NCBI GenBank assembly: GCA_044223995.1
Contig: JBGALE010000005.1
Location: forward strand, 186,001 to 250,000
Length of the DNA stretch: 64,000 nucleotides
Direction: 5' to 3'
From: JACMLD01 sp044223995
GTDB lineage: Bacteria > Bacteroidota > Bacteroidia > Chitinophagales > Chitinophagaceae
Positions 17,297-26,996 of the stretch are shown piece after piece (the first letter of the stretch is position 1; the number at the start of each line of letters is the position of its first letter). The position numbers were made by a program, and so were the translations under genes. The notes below the pieces were generated by a model, which was not told where the DNA came from, ran no database searches, and saw nothing but the letters and a program-made list of their open reading frames with translations.

Positions 17297-17980
17297 ATGA
17301 ATTTTACCTACTACGGTCATTCCTGTTTCGGCGTGGAAATAAATGGCAAACACCTGTTGTTTGATCCTTTTATTACCTACAATGAACTGGCCAATAACAT
17401 TGTTGATATTGATTCGGTAAAAGCCGATTATATATTGATATCGCATGGACATGCCGATCATATCGCCGATTGTGTACGCATTGCTACCCGGACGGGTGCT
17501 AAAGTTGTCTGCAACTGGGAAATTCATGAATGGCTGAACAAACAGCAGGTGGCCAATACCCATCCCATGAATACGGGCGGAAAATGGAATTTTGGCGATT
17601 TTGTTGTCAGGTGCACGGCAGCCCAGCATTCCAGCGGCCTGCCCGATGGAAGTTATGGCGGCAATCCTATGGGGTTCATTATCACCAGTGCTGCGGGAAA
17701 TTTTTATTACAGCGGCGATACGGCGCTCACGCTGGACATGCAATTGGTGCCGAAATGGGCAAAACTAAATTTTGCAGTATTGCCTATTGGCGACAACTTT
17801 ACCATGGACGCTATCGACGCAGCAGAATGCGCCCTGATGATTGACTGCAAAACGATCATTGGTGTCCATTACGACACGTTTGGATATATAAAAATCGATC
17901 ATGCAAAAGCCACAAACGCTTTTGCAGCAGCCGGCGCCACATTGAAACTGGTAAAAATTGGCGATACGATAGCAGTTTGA
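17297..17980 (+). CDS. UPF0173-family metal-dependent hydrolase
   Basis: 227 aa MBL-fold protein, the normal size for UPF0173. It starts with MNFTYYGHSCFGVEINGKHLLFDPFI, has the metal motif SHGHADHIAD near residue 54, AAQHSSG, YYSGDTAL and a C-terminal GVHYDTF. Cytoplasmic, function not established for the family. It is followed after 58 bp by parA on the same strand and may be the first gene of that operon. Confidence 0.88.
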   Translation: MNFTYYGHSCFGVEINGKHLLFDPFITYNELANNIVDIDSVKADYILISHGHADHIADCVRIATRTGAKVVCNWEIHEWLNKQQVANTHPMNTGGKWNFGDFVVRCTAAQHSSGLPDGSYGGNPMGFIITSAAGNFYYSGDTALTLDMQLVPKWAKLNFAVLPIGDNFTMDAIDAAECALMIDCKTIIGVHYDTFGYIKIDHAKATNAFAAAGATLKLVKIGDTIAV

Positions 17981-18038
17981 GGAAAAAAATTTGTACGCTG
18001 ACCACAAAAACACCGGCATTTCGGTAAGGAACGTAACT

Positions 18039-18839
18039 ATGGCAAGAATAATAGGAGTAGCAAATCAAAAAGGTGGTGTAGGCAAAACAACTACCGCCAT
18101 CAACCTGGCCGCCAGTTTTGCTGTACTGGAGTTTAAAACCCTGCTGGTGGATGCCGATCCGCAGGCCAACAGTACAACCGGCGTTGGTTTTGATTTGCAC
18201 AACATCACACAAAGCCTGTACGACTGCATGGTAAACGAGGTAAAAGTGCGGGATGTGATCCTGAAATCCGATATTCCCAACCTGGATGTGGTGCCGAGCC
18301 ATATTGATTTGGTAGGCGCTGAAATTGAAATGATCAATTATCCAAACCGTGAAGGTGTGCTCAAGGGATTGCTGGAACCGGTGCGGAATGAATATGATTT
18401 CATTGTTATCGATTGTTCACCATCATTGGGATTGATTACTGTGAATGCATTGGTAGCATCCGATGCAGTGATAGTTCCGGTACAAACCGAATTCTTTGCG
18501 CTGGAAGGATTGGGCAAATTGCTGAACACCATCAAAATTGTACAAAACCGTTTGAACCAGGAACTGCAGATCGAAGGTATCCTGATGACAATGTATGACG
18601 GCCGCCTTCGTTTGTGCAACCAGGTGGTGAGCGAAGTAAGAAAACATTTTGATGAAATGGTATTCAATACCATCATCCACCGCAACAGTAAGATCAGTGA
18701 AGCGCCCAGTTTTGGCAAACCGGTGATTTTATACGACGCGGTCAGCAAAGGCGCGATGAACTACCTCAACCTTGCAAAAGAAATTTTGCAGAAGAATGAT
18801 ATGACAAGAATAAAACAGGAAGCAAGAATTTTAGAATAG
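18039..18839 (+). CDS. parA: Chromosome-partitioning ATPase ParA (Soj)
   Basis: 266 aa from the ATG at 18039, chosen because ParA begins MARIIGVANQKGGVGKTT with the deviant Walker A lysine at residue 11 and the catalytic Lys at 16. Further motifs are DADPQANST, IVIDCSPSLG (Walker B region) and PVQTEFFALEGL. ParA binds DNA non-specifically in its ATP form and moves ParB-parS complexes for chromosome segregation. parB follows 52 bp downstream, the usual order. Confidence 0.96.
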   Translation: MARIIGVANQKGGVGKTTTAINLAASFAVLEFKTLLVDADPQANSTTGVGFDLHNITQSLYDCMVNEVKVRDVILKSDIPNLDVVPSHIDLVGAEIEMINYPNREGVLKGLLEPVRNEYDFIVIDCSPSLGLITVNALVASDAVIVPVQTEFFALEGLGKLLNTIKIVQNRLNQELQIEGILMTMYDGRLRLCNQVVSEVRKHFDEMVFNTIIHRNSKISEAPSFGKPVILYDAVSKGAMNYLNLAKEILQKNDMTRIKQEARILE

Positions 18840-18891
18840 CGGAGTTACCGGCAATGCATTTACCTGCATGTGACACTCCAAACCAAGTGAT

Positions 18892-19809
18892 ATGACGAAT
18901 CCGAAACAAAATAAAGATGCATTGGGCAAGGGAATCCGCTCCCTGCTGCAGAGTATTGATGCAGATTTGAAAACGACCAGTGGTACTTTAAAAACAGGTA
19001 TTGTAGAACAGGCAACGGGTATTCTCCGTATTCCCGTCGAGCAGATTGAGACCAATCCCAAACAACCGCGCCACGATTTTGACGAGCAATCGCTCAATGA
19101 ACTGGCAGCTTCCATAAAAATTCACGACATCATTCAACCGGTTACGGTTTCTTCTCTTCCCAATGGAAAATACCGGCTGATTTCCGGTGAACGCCGTTTC
19201 CGCGCAGCGAAAATTGCCGGGCTGAAAGATTTACCCGCTTATATCCGCCAGGCGAATGATGTGCAGTTACTGGAACTGGCATTGCTGGAGAATTTACAAA
19301 GGGAAGATTTAAACGCCATTGAAATTTCACTGAGCTACAAGCGTATGATGGATGAACTTGATTATACACAGGAGCAGGTGGCAGAGCGGATGGGAAAGGA
19401 ACGCAGTACAGTGGCCAACTATGTACGTTTATTAAAACTGCCGCCGGATATACAGGTAGCGGTGCGCAATGGCAGCATCACCATGGGACATGCAAGGGCA
19501 TTGATAAATGTAGATACCGTCGATAAGCAATTGTATATTTTTAAACAGGTGGTGGATCGTAAACTATCCGTTCGGCAAACTGAAGAACTGGTGCGCCAGT
19601 TGTATAAATCGCCGGTGGCCGTTAAACAATCGGTAAAATCGGAACTGCCACATGCTTATAAAAAAATAGAAGATAATTTAGCATCTCATTTCAGCACCAG
19701 GGTAAGGTTGAACCATAGCAAAAAAGGTTATGGCGCTATCAGCATAGAATATTACTCGCTCGATGAATTGAACAAAATTTTAGAGCAGTTGGGTGTTGCG
19801 GCCAATTAA
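18892..19809 (+). CDS. parB: Chromosome-partitioning protein ParB (Spo0J)
   Basis: 305 aa. The N-terminal motif LGKGIRSLL is the ParA-interacting segment. IPVEQIETNPKQPRHDFDEQSLNELAASI opens the CTPase domain and GERRFRA (99-105) is its nucleotide-contact motif. A helix-turn-helix follows (YTQEQVAERMGKERSTVANYVRLLKLP) for parS recognition, and the C-terminus dimerises. I saw no parS-like TGTTTCACGTGAAACA within the window by eye. Confidence 0.95.
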   Translation: MTNPKQNKDALGKGIRSLLQSIDADLKTTSGTLKTGIVEQATGILRIPVEQIETNPKQPRHDFDEQSLNELAASIKIHDIIQPVTVSSLPNGKYRLISGERRFRAAKIAGLKDLPAYIRQANDVQLLELALLENLQREDLNAIEISLSYKRMMDELDYTQEQVAERMGKERSTVANYVRLLKLPPDIQVAVRNGSITMGHARALINVDTVDKQLYIFKQVVDRKLSVRQTEELVRQLYKSPVAVKQSVKSELPHAYKKIEDNLASHFSTRVRLNHSKKGYGAISIEYYSLDELNKILEQLGVAAN

Positions 19810-19814
19810 TTTTC

Positions 19815-20456
19815 ATGAAGAGACGTTCATTATTTTTATGGTTGCTATTTTTCTTCGCCGCAGGCGCCTTGCAGGCGCAGCAAAAAGATTCCAGCAAAGT
19901 GAGGTTATTGGGTGTTGACTCCGTAAAAACAGTGGCTGTTCCCGACAGCGTTCATAAAAAACACAGTCCGCGTAAAGCAGCTATCCGCTCAGCACTGATT
20001 CCCGGATGGGGACAGGCTTACAATAAAAAATACTGGAAAATTCCGCTCGTATATACCGCGCTTGGTATCAACGCAGCCGTGTTCAATTACAATTTAAAGG
20101 AATACCGGAAAATCCGTTTTGCCTACCAGGTACTGATCAACCAGGATACGGCCAACTATAAAAACGTGGCACAGGAACTAAAACCCTTTATCGACGCGGG
20201 CGATACCTATTCACTCAAGAACTACCGGTCCGAATTCCGGAAAAATATTGACTACTCTGTGTTATTCTTTCTCCTGTTCTGGGGTCTCAACGTGGTAGAC
20301 GCCACGGTGGATGCGCATTTGAAGGAGTTTGATATTTCCGATCAGCTAAGTATGAAAATAAAACCCAGTTTTAATGCACTGCCCAATACAGTGGGGCTGA
20401 GTTTTGTATTTACCATTGGAAAAACACATTCTTCCCGCATACTTTCAGTACGATAA
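19815..20456 (+). CDS. DUF5683-family secreted/membrane protein
   Basis: 213 aa. Signal peptide to about residue 21 (ALQAQ), then the family's core RKAAIRSALIPGWGQAYNKKYWKIPLVYTALGINAAVFNYNLKEY, a hydrophobic segment VLFFLLFWGLNVVDATVDAHLKEFDIS and a C-terminal barrel-like strand. This matches DUF5683, which in Bacteroidetes is regularly found between parB and dapB. Function unknown. It starts only 5 bp after parB, so the genes are very likely co-transcribed. Confidence 0.88.
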   Translation: MKRRSLFLWLLFFFAAGALQAQQKDSSKVRLLGVDSVKTVAVPDSVHKKHSPRKAAIRSALIPGWGQAYNKKYWKIPLVYTALGINAAVFNYNLKEYRKIRFAYQVLINQDTANYKNVAQELKPFIDAGDTYSLKNYRSEFRKNIDYSVLFFLLFWGLNVVDATVDAHLKEFDISDQLSMKIKPSFNALPNTVGLSFVFTIGKTHSSRILSVR

Positions 20457-20542
20457 TTGGTTACTAGTATTAAGTAATTTGATAACTTCACCGCTTTGTT
20501 GGCTTAACTGGCATTGTAGTGATTATCTAACTGAACATTTAC

Positions 20543-21259
20543 ATGAAAATTGCACTAATCGGGTACGGCAAAATGGGCAAGGCCATCGAAAGGATTGCCT
20601 TGCAGCGCGGGCATGAAGTAGTATTAAAAATAGATCTCGATAACGCAGGGGATTTGACTGCGGCCAACCTTAAGAAGGCGGATGTGGCCATTGAATTTAC
20701 CGGTCCGCACAGCGCTTATGCCAACGTGATGAAATGCCTCGAAGCAGGTATACCATTGGTTTGCGGCAGCACCGGCTGGCTCGACAAGCTGGAGGAAGCC
20801 ACTGATTACTGTAAAAAAAATAATGGTTGTTTTCTCTATACCAGCAATTTCAGTGTGGGCGTGAATATTTTCTTTGAAGTAAACAAGCAACTTGCTGTAT
20901 TGATGAACCCACATGCAGAATATTCCATTCGCATGGAAGAAACGCACCATACACAGAAGAAAGATGCACCCAGTGGCACGGCAGTAACACTGGCGCAGCA
21001 AATAATGGAACGTATTTCAAGGGTGAAAAAATGGGTGGGACATGACAGCAAGAACCCGGAAGAATTGCCGATTGTCAGCAAACGTATTGACCCGGCACCG
21101 GGCACTCACAGCGTCAGTTATATTTCCGATATAGATACCATCGACATTATCCATACCGCCCACAGCCGGGAAGGATTTGCGTCCGGCGCTGTACTGGCTG
21201 CTGAATTTGTAAAAGGGAAAAAGGGCATCTTTGGTATGAAAGAAGTATTGGGACTGTAA
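20543..21259 (+). CDS. dapB: 4-hydroxy-tetrahydrodipicolinate reductase
   Basis: 238 aa. NAD(P)-binding motif GYGKMGKAIE at residues 7-16, the CGSTGW and SNFSVGVNIFFE segments, the catalytic EETHHTQKKDAPSGTA motif and a final HSREGFASGAVLAAEF. It reduces the DapA product in the lysine/diaminopimelate pathway. Slightly short (usual 240-270) because the N-terminal dinucleotide domain is compact, as in other Bacteroidetes. It ends the par cluster. Confidence 0.95.
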   Translation: MKIALIGYGKMGKAIERIALQRGHEVVLKIDLDNAGDLTAANLKKADVAIEFTGPHSAYANVMKCLEAGIPLVCGSTGWLDKLEEATDYCKKNNGCFLYTSNFSVGVNIFFEVNKQLAVLMNPHAEYSIRMEETHHTQKKDAPSGTAVTLAQQIMERISRVKKWVGHDSKNPEELPIVSKRIDPAPGTHSVSYISDIDTIDIIHTAHSREGFASGAVLAAEFVKGKKGIFGMKEVLGL

Positions 21260-21286
21260 CAAAAGTTTTTTGCTCAACCCCACCGT

Positions 21287-23368
21287 ATGACCCAAACTGT
21301 TACTGCTGGCGGTATCATCCGCCGTTGGTGTTTGCTCACCATGTACTGTTGCCTATGCGCCACCAGTTCACTTCATGCACAGGTTAAAAAAACAGACAGC
21401 CTCTTTGCAGTAATTGCCAGTCACCAGGACGACAGCAATGCTATTAAAGCTTATGCAAAGCTGGCAGAATATTATCGCTTCCAGCAACCGGATTCGGCAG
21501 TATATTTTGCAAATATTACCATTGATAAAGCAGGTAAAAAAGAATTGCAGCGTTTCGAAGCGTCCGGTTATAATTCCATCGGTTATGCACAATACATGAA
21601 AGGCGATTATACAAAAGCCATGGAAGCCTTTGTACAGTACTATCGGGTGTCGAAAGAAATAAACGATGTCACCAATATGTCTTTTGCACTGAACAACCAG
21701 GGCAATGTATATATTGAACTGGGCGATTATGCCGCTGCCATAGAAAAACATAAAGAAGCGTTGGCCCTCCGGCAAAAAAACAAAGATGCTTATGGTGTAG
21801 CCGCCAGTTACAATAACCTCGGTTTTATTTCCAAAGATCTGGGCGACTATGAAACAGCCGTCAGCTATTTTTTATTTGCGCTGCGGGAATTTGAAAAACT
21901 GAAAGACAAACCAGCCATTGCTATTTGCCATACTTACCTGGGAATTGTGTACACCAGGAAGAAAGAGTATGCTGCAGCTATCAGCAGCCATGAAAAAGCG
22001 CTGGCGATTGAACAGGAACTGCACGACAACAGTAATATTGCCATCAGTTACCACAGCATTGCAGATGTATACACTGAACAAAAAAATTACATTTCCGCGA
22101 TCGATTATTTAAACAAAGCATTGCAATTGTATGTGGCAACCAATGACAACCGCAACATTGCACTGGTGCATGCCGATCTTGGAAATATATACAGTGAAAA
22201 AGGAGATTATCAAAATGCTTTGCTCTCTTATAATAAATCCATTGATCTCAACAACCAAATCGGTAACCTGCGCAATGCTGCCAGCGTTTGGACATCGGCG
22301 GCGGCGGCCAATATTCACCTCCACCAGTTAAAGGAAGCAAAAGCTGCTCTGGACAGCAGTGATGCCATTATTAAAAAGACAAACAAGCGGGAAGATATTA
22401 AGTCGTTTTATAAAACATCTGCAGATTATTACGAAGCCAGTGGCGATTTTAAAACCGCCCTGCGTTTCTTTACGCTGTATGCCGGTGAAAAAGACTCCTT
22501 ACTGAATAGAGAAAATGTAAAGGCAATGGCGGATATGCAGGTGAAATATGAAACAGAAAAAAAAGAACAGCAGATCGTGTTGCAACAGGCGGCCATCACA
22601 AGACGCAATATTCAGCTAACTGCCGGGGCTGTTTTATTTTTGCTCAGCATATTATTAGCCGTATCATATTATAGTCGTTACCGCCTGAAACAGGAAACCA
22701 GGCTGCAGGCAGAAATTTTGCGGCAGCAGGACATATCCACCAGGGCAGTACTGGAAGCAGAGGAAAGGGAAAGACAGCGCATTGCCAAAGACCTGCACGA
22801 TGGCGTTGGGCAAATGATGAGTGCGGCAAAAATGAACCTATCTTCCATTGAAGATGAAATAACATTTGCAGATGATAACCAGAAACTGAAATTTGAAAAG
22901 ATAGTTAGCTTGGTGGATGAAGGTTGCAAAGAAGTAAGGTCTGTCTCCCACAATATGATGCCCAATGCACTATTGAAGTCGGGTCTTGCATCAGCCATCC
23001 AGGAGTTCATCGATAAGATCGACAACAATATCATTAAAGTTACCCTGCATAGCGAAGGTCTTGGTGAACGCCTGGACAGTAATACAGAAACCGTGCTCTA
23101 CCGCGTGATACAGGAATGTGTGAACAATGTCATAAAACACGCCGGTGCGAACCGGCTTGACATGTCGCTCATCCGGGACAAGGATGGCATCAGTGCCACC
23201 ATTGAAGACAACGGCAAAGGCTTTGATGCATCCGATACCTCCAGGTTTACCGGGCTGGGTCTCAAAAACATACAAACCCGCATCGAATACCTGAAAGGAA
23301 CGGTTGATTTTGATTCAGCGCCGGGACGGGGAACAGTAGTGGCCATACACGTTCCCCTGGTAGATTAA
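21287..23368 (+). CDS. TPR-containing sensor histidine kinase (NarX-like, HisKA_3)
   Basis: 693 aa. A signal peptide/anchor at about 10-32, five to six tetratricopeptide repeats over about residues 45-370 (for example FALNNQGNVYIELGDYAAAIEKHKEALAL), a membrane helix near 445-465 (IQLTAGAVLFLLSILLAVSYY), then HisKA_3 with the phospho-acceptor His504 in AKDLHDGVGQMMSAAKM, and a HATPase_c domain (ECVNNVIKHAGA, DNGKGFD, GLGLKNIQTRI, GRGT). The periplasmic TPRs probably sense a protein or envelope signal. It pairs with the NarL-type regulator 61 bp downstream. Confidence 0.93.
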   Translation: MTQTVTAGGIIRRWCLLTMYCCLCATSSLHAQVKKTDSLFAVIASHQDDSNAIKAYAKLAEYYRFQQPDSAVYFANITIDKAGKKELQRFEASGYNSIGYAQYMKGDYTKAMEAFVQYYRVSKEINDVTNMSFALNNQGNVYIELGDYAAAIEKHKEALALRQKNKDAYGVAASYNNLGFISKDLGDYETAVSYFLFALREFEKLKDKPAIAICHTYLGIVYTRKKEYAAAISSHEKALAIEQELHDNSNIAISYHSIADVYTEQKNYISAIDYLNKALQLYVATNDNRNIALVHADLGNIYSEKGDYQNALLSYNKSIDLNNQIGNLRNAASVWTSAAAANIHLHQLKEAKAALDSSDAIIKKTNKREDIKSFYKTSADYYEASGDFKTALRFFTLYAGEKDSLLNRENVKAMADMQVKYETEKKEQQIVLQQAAITRRNIQLTAGAVLFLLSILLAVSYYSRYRLKQETRLQAEILRQQDISTRAVLEAEERERQRIAKDLHDGVGQMMSAAKMNLSSIEDEITFADDNQKLKFEKIVSLVDEGCKEVRSVSHNMMPNALLKSGLASAIQEFIDKIDNNIIKVTLHSEGLGERLDSNTETVLYRVIQECVNNVIKHAGANRLDMSLIRDKDGISATIEDNGKGFDASDTSRFTGLGLKNIQTRIEYLKGTVDFDSAPGRGTVVAIHVPLVD

Positions 23369-23394
23369 TATCAATCATATCATTCAAATAATTC

Positions 23395-23412
23395 CCCTAA
23401 ATTAGTAGGGTT
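23395..23412. promoter_or_regulatory. Imperfect palindrome before the response regulator
   Basis: CCCCTAAATTAGTAGGG, an imperfect inverted repeat, lies 18 bp before the response-regulator start. A related perfect palindrome occurs at 34391-34407. Both could be sites for a NarL-type regulator; this is inference. Confidence 0.35.
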
Positions 23413-23429
23413 CTTATACAACACACCCC

Positions 23430-24074
23430 ATGAAGAAGGTGAAGATTAGGATTGCAATCGTTGACGACCATCAAATAGTGATTGATGGCTTAAAGTCTTT
23501 GCTGGAAGGACAGGATAATTTTGAAATTACCGGCAGCAGCACAAAACCAACAGACATGCTGGACATGCTGCAGCAACTGCAGCCCGATATTTTAATCACC
23601 GACATTATGATGCCGGGTATGAATGGTAAGGAACTGGCCAGGGTTGTAAAAAAACAATTTCCCGCTATAAAAATACTGGCCCTCTCCATGAGTGGGCAGG
23701 GCGAACTGGTAAATGAAATGATCAATGATGCTGATATTGCCGGTTATGTACTCAAAAATATCGGTCGCAACGAGCTGGTGACTGCCCTGGAAAAAATATA
23801 TCATGGTGGTATTTATTTCAGTGATGATATTTTACAGGAAATGCTCAAAGCCGGTGAGCGTAAAAAGATCAGCGACGAATCACACCTGACTGCACGCGAG
23901 ATTGAAATTGTACAACTGATAGAAAAGGAATTCAGCAACAAGCAAATTGCCGATTCATTATTCATCAGTGAAAGAACGGTGGAAACACATAGGAAAAATA
24001 TTTTCCGGAAAACAAAAACCAGTGGTGTGATTGGGCTGGTGAAATATGCATACGAGCATCAGTTGATCAGGTAA
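23430..24074 (+). CDS. NarL/FixJ-family response regulator
   Basis: 214 aa. Receiver domain over residues 1-125 with acidic pocket VDDH, phospho-acceptor Asp58 (ILITDIMMPG), Ser/Thr position ALSM and a switch-region lysine in YVLKN. LuxR-type helix-turn-helix at about 147-210 (LTAREIEIVQLIEKEFSNKQIADSLFISERTVETHRKNIFRK). Cognate partner of the TPR histidine kinase directly upstream, cotranscription likely. Confidence 0.95.
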   Translation: MKKVKIRIAIVDDHQIVIDGLKSLLEGQDNFEITGSSTKPTDMLDMLQQLQPDILITDIMMPGMNGKELARVVKKQFPAIKILALSMSGQGELVNEMINDADIAGYVLKNIGRNELVTALEKIYHGGIYFSDDILQEMLKAGERKKISDESHLTAREIEIVQLIEKEFSNKQIADSLFISERTVETHRKNIFRKTKTSGVIGLVKYAYEHQLIR

Positions 24075-24128
24075 ACGCAGCTAACTGTTTGAACATAGAG
24101 AAAACTTCATTATTTAAAATCCTTACAA

Positions 24129-24539
24129 ATGCTTTCTAAAAAAAGTCAATACGCATTTAAAGCCCTGATGTACCTGGCACAGAATACCGAAAAAGGGCCT
24201 GTACTGATTGCTGAAATATCAAAGAAGAAAAAGATACCCCTGAAGTTTCTTGAAAATATTTTGCTTGAACTGAAAAAAGCAGGCGTACTCGAGAGCAAAA
24301 AGGGAAAAGGCGGCGGGTATTATTTTGCCGTCAATCCAGCCGACGTCCCCATGTCTAAGATCATACGGCTGCTCGACGGGCCGATAGCACTCCTCCCCTG
24401 TGTCAGCCTGAATTTTTATGAAAAATGCAAGAATTGCGATGAAAAGAGCTGTGGCCTGCACGATACCATGATCCTGGTGCGGGACGCCACGCTAAAAGTA
24501 CTGGAAAGGAAAACCGTTGCCGATATAGCGAAGAAATAA
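24129..24539 (+). CDS. Rrf2-family transcriptional regulator with four cysteines
   Basis: 136 aa. Winged-helix N-terminus MLSKKSQYAFKALMYLAQN, wing GKGGGYYFAVNP, dimerisation helix at the end. Four cysteines (91, 100, 103, 108) lie where IscR/NsrR proteins hold their Fe-S cluster, so redox, Fe or NO sensing is possible, though the spacing differs from canonical IscR. The sucrose genes begin 169 bp downstream, separated by a different (LacI-type) operator, so there is no strong reason to link them. Confidence 0.88.
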   Translation: MLSKKSQYAFKALMYLAQNTEKGPVLIAEISKKKKIPLKFLENILLELKKAGVLESKKGKGGGYYFAVNPADVPMSKIIRLLDGPIALLPCVSLNFYEKCKNCDEKSCGLHDTMILVRDATLKVLERKTVADIAKK

Positions 24540-24608
24540 GCCAGGATTTGAGATACATTCGGTTTGGACTGTGCGTTGCATCAAAAGGCAGTCATGTTTT
24601 TATACACC

Positions 24609-24620
24609 GCAAACGTTTGC
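24609..24620. promoter_or_regulatory. LacI-family operator upstream of sucrose genes
   Basis: GCAAACGTTTGC is a perfect 12-bp palindrome with the AAACGTTT core typical of LacI/ScrR/CcpA-type operators. It is 89 bp before the sugar transporter start. No LacI-family gene is in the window, so the regulator must be encoded elsewhere. Confidence 0.6.
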
Positions 24621-24708
24621 AACACCACCCAATTAAACAAACTTATAATACTGCCAATTCATGTTTTAAATTTATCATTCACTGGTTTCCTTCAACCAAC
24701 GATTGCTT

Positions 24709-26070
24709 ATGACTTTTAAAAAACCAAGCCTCAGTTTTTGGCAGATCATCAACATGAACGTGGGCTTTTTCGGGATACAATACAGCTTTGGACTGCAGCA
24801 AACTGCTATTAACCCGCTATACACTTTTTTGCATGCCAAACCGGAGGAGCTTCCTTTTCTCAATCTCGCCGGACCTATGACGGGATTATTGATTCAGCCA
24901 TTGATCGGGGCAATGAGCGACCGCACCTGGCATCCGCGTTGGGGAAGGCGTAAACCCTATTTCCTGGTAGGCGCTATATTTTGCAGTTTATGTCTGTTTG
25001 CTTTCCCTTTCAGCAAATCACTTTGGATGGCCGCCGGTTTGCTTTGGATACTGGACGCCGCAAATAATACTGCGATGGAACCCTACCGTGCTTTTATTGC
25101 CGATAAACTTCCCGACAGCCAGCGCCCGATGGGTTTCCTGACACAAAGTTTTTTCACAGGTCTCGGCATTACGCTCGCCAATCTTTCCCTTGGCTTTTTT
25201 CAAAATATTCCTTCGCTGCAAAAAACAACCACTACTTCCAATGGTGAATCGGGTATTCCCTACTGGGTGTTTGGATCATTTTTCGTGGGCGCCATTTGTT
25301 CCATCAGTTCTGTTGCATGGTCGGTTAGTAAAACACCCGAAATTCCGCCAACCACAGAAGAACTTGCTGTATTGCGTGCGAAGAAAAAAGGTGTGGTAGA
25401 AACTTTCCGTGAAATTTTTTCGGCTATTGGTGATATGCCTAAAATAATGTGGCAACTGGCCCTGGTATATTTCTTCCAGTGGTATGCAATGTTCTGTTAC
25501 TGGCAATTTGTTTCACTCAGCATCGCAAAATCGGTTTTTCATACAGATTCAGAATCTAATAAAGACCTGTACCAACAAGCTGTTGTGTGGGCCGGGAAAG
25601 TAAATGGTTTTTACAATATCATCACTTTTGTTTCAGCATTTGGGCTGGTATGGATGGCAAAAAAAATCGGGGCGAAATATGTGCACATCACCTGCCTGCT
25701 GATGGCCAGCCTGGCATTGCTGATATTCCCTCATATATCGGACACACGCTTGCTGCGCCTGCCAATGATTGGTTTCGGCATTGCATGGGCCAGTATGATG
25801 GGCGTTCCCTATATTATGGTGGTGGGCAGTATACCAAAAGAACGTTATGGTGTTTATATGGGTATCATCAACATGATGATTGTAATTCCGATGATATTAC
25901 AAACACTTTCATTTGGTTTTGTATACAGTCATTTGTTGGGAAGCAACCCGAACAATGCCATCACTTTTGCAGGTGTTTTGTTATTGCTTGCATGTTTTTC
26001 AACCATGCTGATTAAGGTTAAGAAAACAAACAACGAAGAAATCCTGGTGCCTGCTGGAGGTGGTCACTAA
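24709..26070 (+). CDS. SLC45-like sugar (probably sucrose) MFS transporter
   Basis: 453 aa from the ATG at 24709. Twelve membrane helices. The N-terminal NVGFFGIQYSFGLQQTAINPLYTFL, the loop SDRTWHPRWGRRKPYFLVGA and DAANNTAMEPYRAFIADKLPDSQR match the SLC45/GPH-type sucrose and maltose permeases. Inner membrane. It heads a run with a fructokinase-type gene and an amylosucrase gene, so sucrose is the most likely substrate; maltose is the alternative. Confidence 0.88.
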   Translation: MTFKKPSLSFWQIINMNVGFFGIQYSFGLQQTAINPLYTFLHAKPEELPFLNLAGPMTGLLIQPLIGAMSDRTWHPRWGRRKPYFLVGAIFCSLCLFAFPFSKSLWMAAGLLWILDAANNTAMEPYRAFIADKLPDSQRPMGFLTQSFFTGLGITLANLSLGFFQNIPSLQKTTTTSNGESGIPYWVFGSFFVGAICSISSVAWSVSKTPEIPPTTEELAVLRAKKKGVVETFREIFSAIGDMPKIMWQLALVYFFQWYAMFCYWQFVSLSIAKSVFHTDSESNKDLYQQAVVWAGKVNGFYNIITFVSAFGLVWMAKKIGAKYVHITCLLMASLALLIFPHISDTRLLRLPMIGFGIAWASMMGVPYIMVVGSIPKERYGVYMGIINMMIVIPMILQTLSFGFVYSHLLGSNPNNAITFAGVLLLLACFSTMLIKVKKTNNEEILVPAGGGH

Positions 26071-26085
26071 TCACAATCGTTTTTT

Positions 26086-26980
26086 ATGACAAACAAAATT
26101 CTTTGCATCGGGGAAGCGCTCATTGATATGATTTGTACAGACACCGGCAAATCATTATCAGAAGGGCAGCATTTTTTGAAAAAGCCCGGCGGCGCACCTA
26201 CCAATGTCGCGGCTGCCATCGCTGCGCTCGGCGGTTCCGTGGAACTGGCTGCTAAAGTGGGTAACGACCCTTTCGGTAAACAATTGGTAGAAGTAATGCA
26301 ATCTTTTGGTGTATCCACCAGGTGAACGTGATTTTGTATTTAACAGAGGCGCGGACGGGGAACTTGGCCGCCAGGAAACTGTCGACATCCCGCTGGAAGA
26401 ATTCTCCATCATACATTTTGGTTCAGCTACGGCCTTCCTGCCCGGACCATTGCAGGTGGCGTACGAAGCATGTTTGCAAAAAGCATTGCAGCATAATATT
26501 TTCATCAGTTTTGATCCCAATTACCGCCACCTGTTGTTTAAAAACAATACACAATCATTCATCGATCAGTCATGGAATTTTTTAAGCTGTTGTCATTTCT
26601 TTAAACTCAGTGATGAAGAAGCCATGCTGATTACCGGCAGTACAACCCTGAAAGATGCGGCGGACGTATTACTGGAAAAAACGAATGCGGTATTCACCAT
26701 TACACTTGGCAAGGAAGGAACCCTGCTTGGTTATGGCGGTTCAACCGTTATCATACCCAGCATCCCGGTAAAACCAATTGACACCACGGGTGCGGGTGAT
26801 GCATTTGTAGGCGCCGTGCTGTTCCAGCTCAGCAAACGATCCTTTGCTGCCAGCAAATCGCTGGGCCTGGACGACTGGAAACTGGTGGTTGCCAATGCCA
26901 ATAAAGCGGGTGCGCGTACCTGTGAGTACATGGGTGCCATGGAAGCATTCAAACATTTAAACAACCAGATTTTTAATTAA
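26086..26980 (+). pseudogene. Fructokinase (PfkB family), disrupted by an internal deletion/frameshift
   Basis: Two open parts belong to one kinase. Part 1 (26086-26325, 79 aa) has the N-terminal PfkB pattern ILCIGEALIDM and GGAPTNVAAAIAALGG and stops at TGA 26323-26325. Part 2 (26306-26980, frame shifted) resumes at GERDFVFNRGADGEL and carries the catalytic/ATP motif PIDTTGAGDAFVGAVLF. Family members have about 22 more residues between these two points (the segment ending LAFVSLxxxG), so about 70 bp, not a multiple of three, appears to be missing near 26320. The gene should phosphorylate fructose from the amylosucrase reaction. As read it is broken; an assembly error is the alternative. Confidence 0.8.
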
Positions 26981-26996
26981 GGAAAGACTTTCAGCC

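Noticed and set aside
18039..19809. Nearby parS site for ParB
   Set aside because: Looked for the TGTTTCACGTGAAACA-type palindrome by eye and saw none in the window; absence is not conclusive.
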